Below, piece after piece: positions 59,222-64,000 of a DNA stretch of 64,000 nt. The stretch spans positions 137,120,040-137,184,039 of the forward strand of contig CM038214.1 of NCBI GenBank assembly GCA_021442155.1, read 5' to 3'. The notes beneath the pieces were generated by a model. It ran no database searches, had not been told where the DNA came from, and was given only the letters and a program-made list of their open reading frames with translations. A program made the position numbers and the translations under genes. Every line of letters starts with the position of its first letter. Within the stretch, counting starts at the first letter, position 1. This DNA is from Cymbidium sinense (Eukaryota; Streptophyta; Magnoliopsida; Asparagales; Orchidaceae).

Positions 59222-60840
59222 ATAATAATGAATTCCTTGCTTAATTATAATTTAATTCATTTGTAATCCGAGTTGTATAAGGGTAGAGCTCGGCTACCCA
59301 AATTTGATATTTTCGGTTTGTGGTGGTACTCGACCACAACAGCCTTTTATTCTTTTTGTGATTAGCTTTATAAATTGATTGATGATTTGTTTAGCTTTTG
59401 CATTAAATGTCATGCTTTTCCTAGTTTCTTCCTTGCTTTATGTATGGCCTGGATGTGGATTAGGCTCTTTAGGAAAAAATAAATCTTTTACTCAACTTAA
59501 TAACTCAAATTAAAAATAAAGAACTCATAACCTCACCTAAAGCTTAGGTTTAAAATCAAGATAAAAGAATTAGCAACCCCTTAGATGGATGAGCATTTCT
59601 TTTACAATATGATGCACAATAGCATCTTATTTCACTCTTGATTGGAGGGCTTCCACCTTTGTCAGAGAAACTTGACTTGACCTTTGAGAGCCATGGTGGA
59701 AACTCACCTCCTCCCTTCTCATTGATTTTGGCCAATAACCTTATTTCTCATGCATTAGTCATATGAATCATATTAGCCTGAGTCAAAATAATTGTCCAAA
59801 AATAAAAATAAAATGAAATTTGAATTGCATTAGATTTAGGTCATTTGAAGCATGCCTTTTACATGATATAGTCTCTTTAGGGAGTGAGTTTAATTACTTA
59901 GTCTCTTTCTAAATAAATAACAGCCTAGATATCTTGCATAAGCATAAATACTTGCCTACATTTCTTTAAAATCATAGGAGGAGTTAGTTGGTAGCCACCC
60001 CGAGGCAGTTGTAAGTCCAAGTGCTTGGTTTGTCCTCTCTTGTGGAGGCAAACCAATTACCCATTTTCTCCTTAGATTTAGGTTGTGCTTTCAGCACTCA
60101 CCAAAGCTCCTTAGATTTTGATTCTGAGGTTGCTTCTCCCCTTTGTGGGCTATAAGCATAAATCCTCACCTCTTAGGCAATTCCTTAGTCTTGTGTAAAG
60201 AATCATAAGTCCTAAATTTCTAATGAAAGATTCAACTTAAACAAACTAAATCAATTTTAAAAATGTAAAGCCCAACCGTAGGATAGTTTGAGATGCTCGC
60301 TAGGTTTCATAGCATCATGGGCATCTCCTACTTATCTTCCATTTTGGCTTTGATAATAACTCTCCCCCTCTTTGATCAATCCCATTTGATATTCAAAAAT
60401 AAACCAATCGATTGATAATCTTTTGTTATTGAAATCTTTGAAGACAATGATCATTTACCTTAATCAAGAGTTTTCCTAAGGAATCCCCATTCCTTAAGAT
60501 GTAATTAACTATGGGGGTTTGCCCTTGTAGGGAAAATAACGAACCTGATTTAAAATAAACCCTGCTTTACTTTTCCATGCAAATAGGGGAAGAATCTCTG
60601 GTATATATGCAGACCCATAGTCCTTAGAAGTTTTTATTGAGGTGATTAGGTCTGTTAAAGGGTAGTGACTTCTATCTCTCGAGATAGTACACTATTTCTT
60701 TGATGATGTACTCTATCACATGAATAAGTATATCTGCAGATCTACGTGGCATCCTAAAGAGATGAATTTCTATTTGCTTGCCTCTTTCATTTCTCCCCAC
60801 AGATTTGAAGGTGACTCCCCGTATAGAAATTTTTCACCAT
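59222..60840 (+). repeat. Copy C 5' LTR, downstream part (core promoter, R, U5)
   Basis: Continues copy C's LTR after the solo insertion. It matches E 3001-4515 directly and 24337-25730, 43331-44900 and 51292-52840 inverted. It ends TTTTTCACCA, within 10 bp of the primer site. The exact last base is uncertain by two. Confidence 0.85.
59273..59280 (+). promoter_or_regulatory. TATA-like element of copy C
   Basis: TTGTATAA followed by gggtagagctcggctaccc (59281-59299), a palindrome-like block. It is now cut off from its upstream U3 by 7.9 kb of solo LTR. Confidence 0.5.
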
Positions 60841-60849
60841 AGATTTTTC

Positions 60850-60867
60850 TGGCGACTCCGCTGGGGA
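60850..60867 (+). other. Primer-binding site of copy C
   Basis: TGGCGACTCCGCTGGGGA, the tRNA-Arg-type primer site typical of Tat/Ogre elements, follows the LTR end after a short T-rich spacer. Confidence 0.9.
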
Positions 60868-63272
60868 TGGTTCCTCTCTCCATCTTTGGTAAATGATCAT
60901 TGTCTTTGAGTATCAATAGTGGGTTTGTACTTTAGTATGAATCGAGACTATCCTTCTTTCCGTTGGCACTTAGCTTATTTCATTCTTAAGTTGAGTTAGC
61001 CAACATCTTTAGGTTTAGGACCGCATTCCTTGGTTTTAAAACCCCGTTCTCCAATTGGTGAAATGAAAAGATCTAAATAAAAAGAAAACATTTTAAAGAC
61101 TTCCTCCTTATCATTTTCATGATAAGGAAAGGTTCATTCTAAAATAACAATGATAAAAATAAATCTTCCATAAGAACTTTCCTTTTCAAAGCACCTTTTC
61201 AAAAATACACTTAATAAAATATTTTTCACAAAATTTTATCACCCTCATTTAACAATTCCCATTTGTTACATATAGGGATTTTCAAAAATAAAACTAACAA
61301 TATTTTCCAAAAGCACAAATGAATATCTTCTTTCAATTCACTTTGATGAAGATTTCATTTTCAAAATAAATGGAATAATCATCTTTCTAAAAATCCAAAT
61401 CAAAATCATAAAGTTTTCAAAAGCACACAGAAATCTTTCTATTTAATACACTCACACTTATTGAATGGAAGGTTCATTTCCAAACAAAATTAAACTTTTC
61501 AAAAAGCACACATAAATCTTTCTATTCAATACACTCACACTTATTGAATGGAAGTTTCATTTGTTAACAAAATTAAACTTTTCAAAAAGCACACATGAAC
61601 ATCTTCATTTAATATGCTCAAATTTAAATGAAGATTTCATTCCCAACTAAAAATAAATATCATTTAGGAAATCCCACTTGAACACATCTCACATATGTTT
61701 TAAGTTAGAATTCCTCTCTTTCAAAAAACAATAATCACACACAAAATAAGAATATCATATTTCAAAAATAAGATTGATCTCCATTCTACATACCTAAATT
61801 TGTTGAATGGAAGTCCTCCTTTCAAAAATTAAAACTACAACAATCATACTTTAAAAAATTTCAAAACTCATTTTAGAACTTCATTTAGCACATTCAAATT
61901 TTCTAAGTGAAGTTTCCAAATCTAAAATCAAAAAATCAACAATCATATTTCAAAATCTTGCAAAACACATTTGGAATGTCATTTAACATGCCCAAATTTG
62001 TTAAGTGAAGTCCCCAAATCCAAAAAACTTTTCAAACACACTTTGGAACTTCACTTAGCATACTCAAATTTGCTAAGTAAAGTTTCCAAATCTAAAATTA
62101 AAAATCAACAATCATACTTTCAAAATTCTAAACACATTTGGAACTTCATGTAACATACCCAAATTTGTTAAGTGAAGTCTCCAAGTTCAAAACTCAAAAT
62201 CTTCAAAACACATTTGGAATTTCATTTAACATACCCAAATTTGTTAAGAGAAGTCTCCAAATTCAAAATCAAAAAATTTTCTAAACACATTTAGAACCTC
62301 ACTTAACATACCCAAATTTGTTAAGTGGAGTCTCCAAATCCCAAAATCAAAATTTTTTTTTCAAACAACTTCTTTCCTTAGCATACCAAATTTGCTAAAG
62401 AGAAGTTTCCATTTTCAAAACCAAAATGAAATCAAAATTTTGAACACACAATTTGGAATTTCATTTAGCATACCTAAATTTGCTAAGTGAAATTTTCATT
62501 TCAAAACTAAGTGGGACTACATCTTTAACATACTAAATTTGCTAAAGTAAAGTCTCCACTTTCAACCACATCAAACCAAATAAAACACTTAGGATTTCCT
62601 TAGCATGCCTAAATTTACTAAGGATCCTACCTTTTCAAAAATCAAAACATCAAAACAAAAATGAAACACTTAGGATTTTCTTAGCATACCTAAATTTGCT
62701 AAGAATCCTATTTTTAAAAATCAAACAAAACACACTTGGGTTCTTCACATAGCATACCTAAATTTGCTAAGTGAGAACTCCAAATTTTCAAAATTAGAAA
62801 ACAAAAATTTGCAAAAAGGAACAATCACTTTCTTCAAACACTTCACTTAGCATACCTAAATTTGCTAAGTAAGTGAAATTCCAAAATCAATCAAATAAAA
62901 ACAAAATCAATTTGACCCTTACTTTAACATACCCAACTTTGTTAAAGGAAAGGGTCCTCAAATTCAAAAATTCAAATTCAAAATAAACATGAACTTATGG
63001 AAGCATCCTTATCAAAAATTTTGAATCCATATTTCAACATACTTAAATTTGTTGAAGTTAGATTCTTATTCAAATTCCTCTTTCAATCAATCTTCTCAAA
63101 TCTATTTGAACCCCACTTAATACTTCCAAGTTGTTGGATGTGAGTTCAAATTTTCAAATTCAAAAATTCAAAAATTTATAGAGATAGAAATATGATACAA
63201 ATTCATTTCTCATTGCAGATTCTTACAGTCAGTGCAGTAGCAGTTCAGTTTTAGTCTCTTATAGTTATTGAA
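60868..63272 (+). other. Copy C leader (5' UTR)
   Basis: About 2.4 kb, non-coding, collinear with the reverse complements of 24305-21770 and 43300-41432. The hairpin array fills most of 61300-62990. Confidence 0.8.
61300..62990 (+). repeat. Hairpin array in copy C leader
   Basis: About fifteen inverted repeats in sense orientation with the core CTTAGCA-TACCTAAATT-TGCTAAG. Examples are 62046-62090, 62160-62182, 62225-62250, 62295-62325, 62590-62630, 62672-62709 (AGGATTTTCTTAGCA with TGCTAAGAATCCT), about 62742-62790 and 62840-62875. Units with TTAACA/TGTTAA arms alternate with TTAGCA/TGCTAA arms. Spacing is 65-110 bp. Confidence 0.85.
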
Positions 63273-64000
63273 ATGGCTAGTTCTCAGAAGTTTATTTTTA
63301 CTTTCCCCCATGGTATGGATCTGGCTTTAGATCAAGCTGACTTCCCTATCTAGACCATACTCATCTGATTCACTTTGGTCAGGGATTTGAGGGAGGATTA
63401 CTTGTGAGGGCACTCCTCACTACGCTTAGTGACCAAGGTGACCGTAGAGGTCATCGATTGACTTACCCTCTGATTTTGATGTCTCCTCATCAAGAAGAAA
63501 GTGCGCATTCACGACTTCAATCATAGGTGACAATACTGCCCTAGATTGCAGTGCTCAGGGTTTCAAGTCAGCCCCAGAGGGCTACTACCATCTCATCTAC
63601 CCTCCAAGGGTAAGGCTCCCCTGGTCTCAGGGCTTGCCTCCCCTACATTTGAGTATGGATCTAGCTCGCACTCCTCCCATCCTACCCATACATAGCGTAG
63701 GAATAAGAACCACATGATCAAGTCACATACCAGATCGCAGGAACTGACGCAGCCCGATCAGCTATAGATGAGTTCCCCGTTGTCACTTCACCACTGGTTA
63801 TAGAAAACCAGTTCCATCCTCTGGATCGATATAGAGGATGTCGAGGATCCTTCATCACCTCCTCCGGTGCATTTTAAGCCAGCTAGAGCAGAGGTCGACC
63901 GCCTCGATCTATTTTATGCCACATAGGCGGAGCATATGGACGCTCAGAGTCCATGACACAGTTTGATCTCTGATCTATCATCCCTCATAGTGTGGGGAAG
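63273..64000 (+). pseudogene. Copy C gag N-terminus, runs off the window
   Basis: The ATG at 63273 opens MASSQKFIFTFPHGMDLALD, the same start as in A and B. A one-base shift after about 25 codons leads to a stop; the next frame reads LDHTHLIHFGQGFEGG, again matching A. Further on the sequence follows the Ser/Arg-rich region of A and B, with many stops. The element continues past 64000. Confidence 0.75.

Larger units (their letters stand above)
45152..64000 (+). mobile_element. Tat/Ogre-lineage retrotransposon, copy C (5' half)
   Basis: It is inserted in the 5' LTR of B in the opposite orientation. Its own 5' LTR is 45152-51291 plus 59222-60840, about 7.76 kb once the nested solo LTR is removed, equal to the LTR length of A and of the solo copy. 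An intact primer site, leader and gag start follow, and the element runs out of the window. Confidence 0.85.

Overview
The window is repeat-dominated nuclear DNA from a flowering plant. It is AT-rich, carries nested Ty3/Gypsy LTR retrotransposons of two lineages (a chromovirus and a Tat/Ogre-type family), a hAT-type MITE, and one broken plant gene. The very GC-rich coding exons of that gene inside AT-rich surroundings would fit a monocot, but this is a weak inference. There is no bacterial or organellar signature, and I recognised no tRNA or rRNA gene.

Region by region. 1-4515 is the 3' part of a giant Tat LTR (copy E, plus). 4516-6640 is anonymous AT-rich DNA with a 399-bp hAT-like MITE (5142-5540) flanked by an 8-bp duplication. 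6699-15318 (minus) holds the remains of a plant WD40-repeat gene resembling the JINGUBANG family. I see three coding blocks (14902-15318, 13894-14289, 6699-7006), and a 6.5-kb chromovirus (7332-13850, plus, TSD TTAAG) sits between the second and third. A 100-N gap (15319-15418) follows.

From 15419 on, the window is almost entirely one Tat-lineage family with very long LTRs (about 7.65-7.9 kb), a tRNA-Arg-type primer site and a leader of about 2.4 kb. Its domain order is gag, PR, RT, RNase H, a second archaeal-type RNase H, integrase. Copy A (minus) runs from the gap to its 5' LTR at 24337-31984. Copy B (minus) runs from an integrase remnant at about 33720 to its 5' LTR at 43331. At 45152 copy C (plus) has inserted into B's LTR. 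C's own 5' LTR (45152-51291 plus 59222-60840) was then split by a 7,925-bp solo LTR of the same family in reverse orientation (51292-59216, TSD CCCCC). C's leader and gag start fill the right end. All coding copies carry stops and frameshifts, so none looks autonomous.

The most striking unexplained structure is in the leader of the Tat copies. It is an array of roughly 10-15 hairpins with a near-constant loop (CAAATTTAGGTATG on one strand) and stems that differ from unit to unit but stay self-complementary. It is present in A, B and C. The LTRs also carry a cluster of about 27 TTGAC cores (WRKY W-box core) in about 930 bp, roughly 180-bp AT-rich tandem units, and a TATA element with an adjacent purine tract. 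Element boundaries marked 'about' come from comparing copies by eye.
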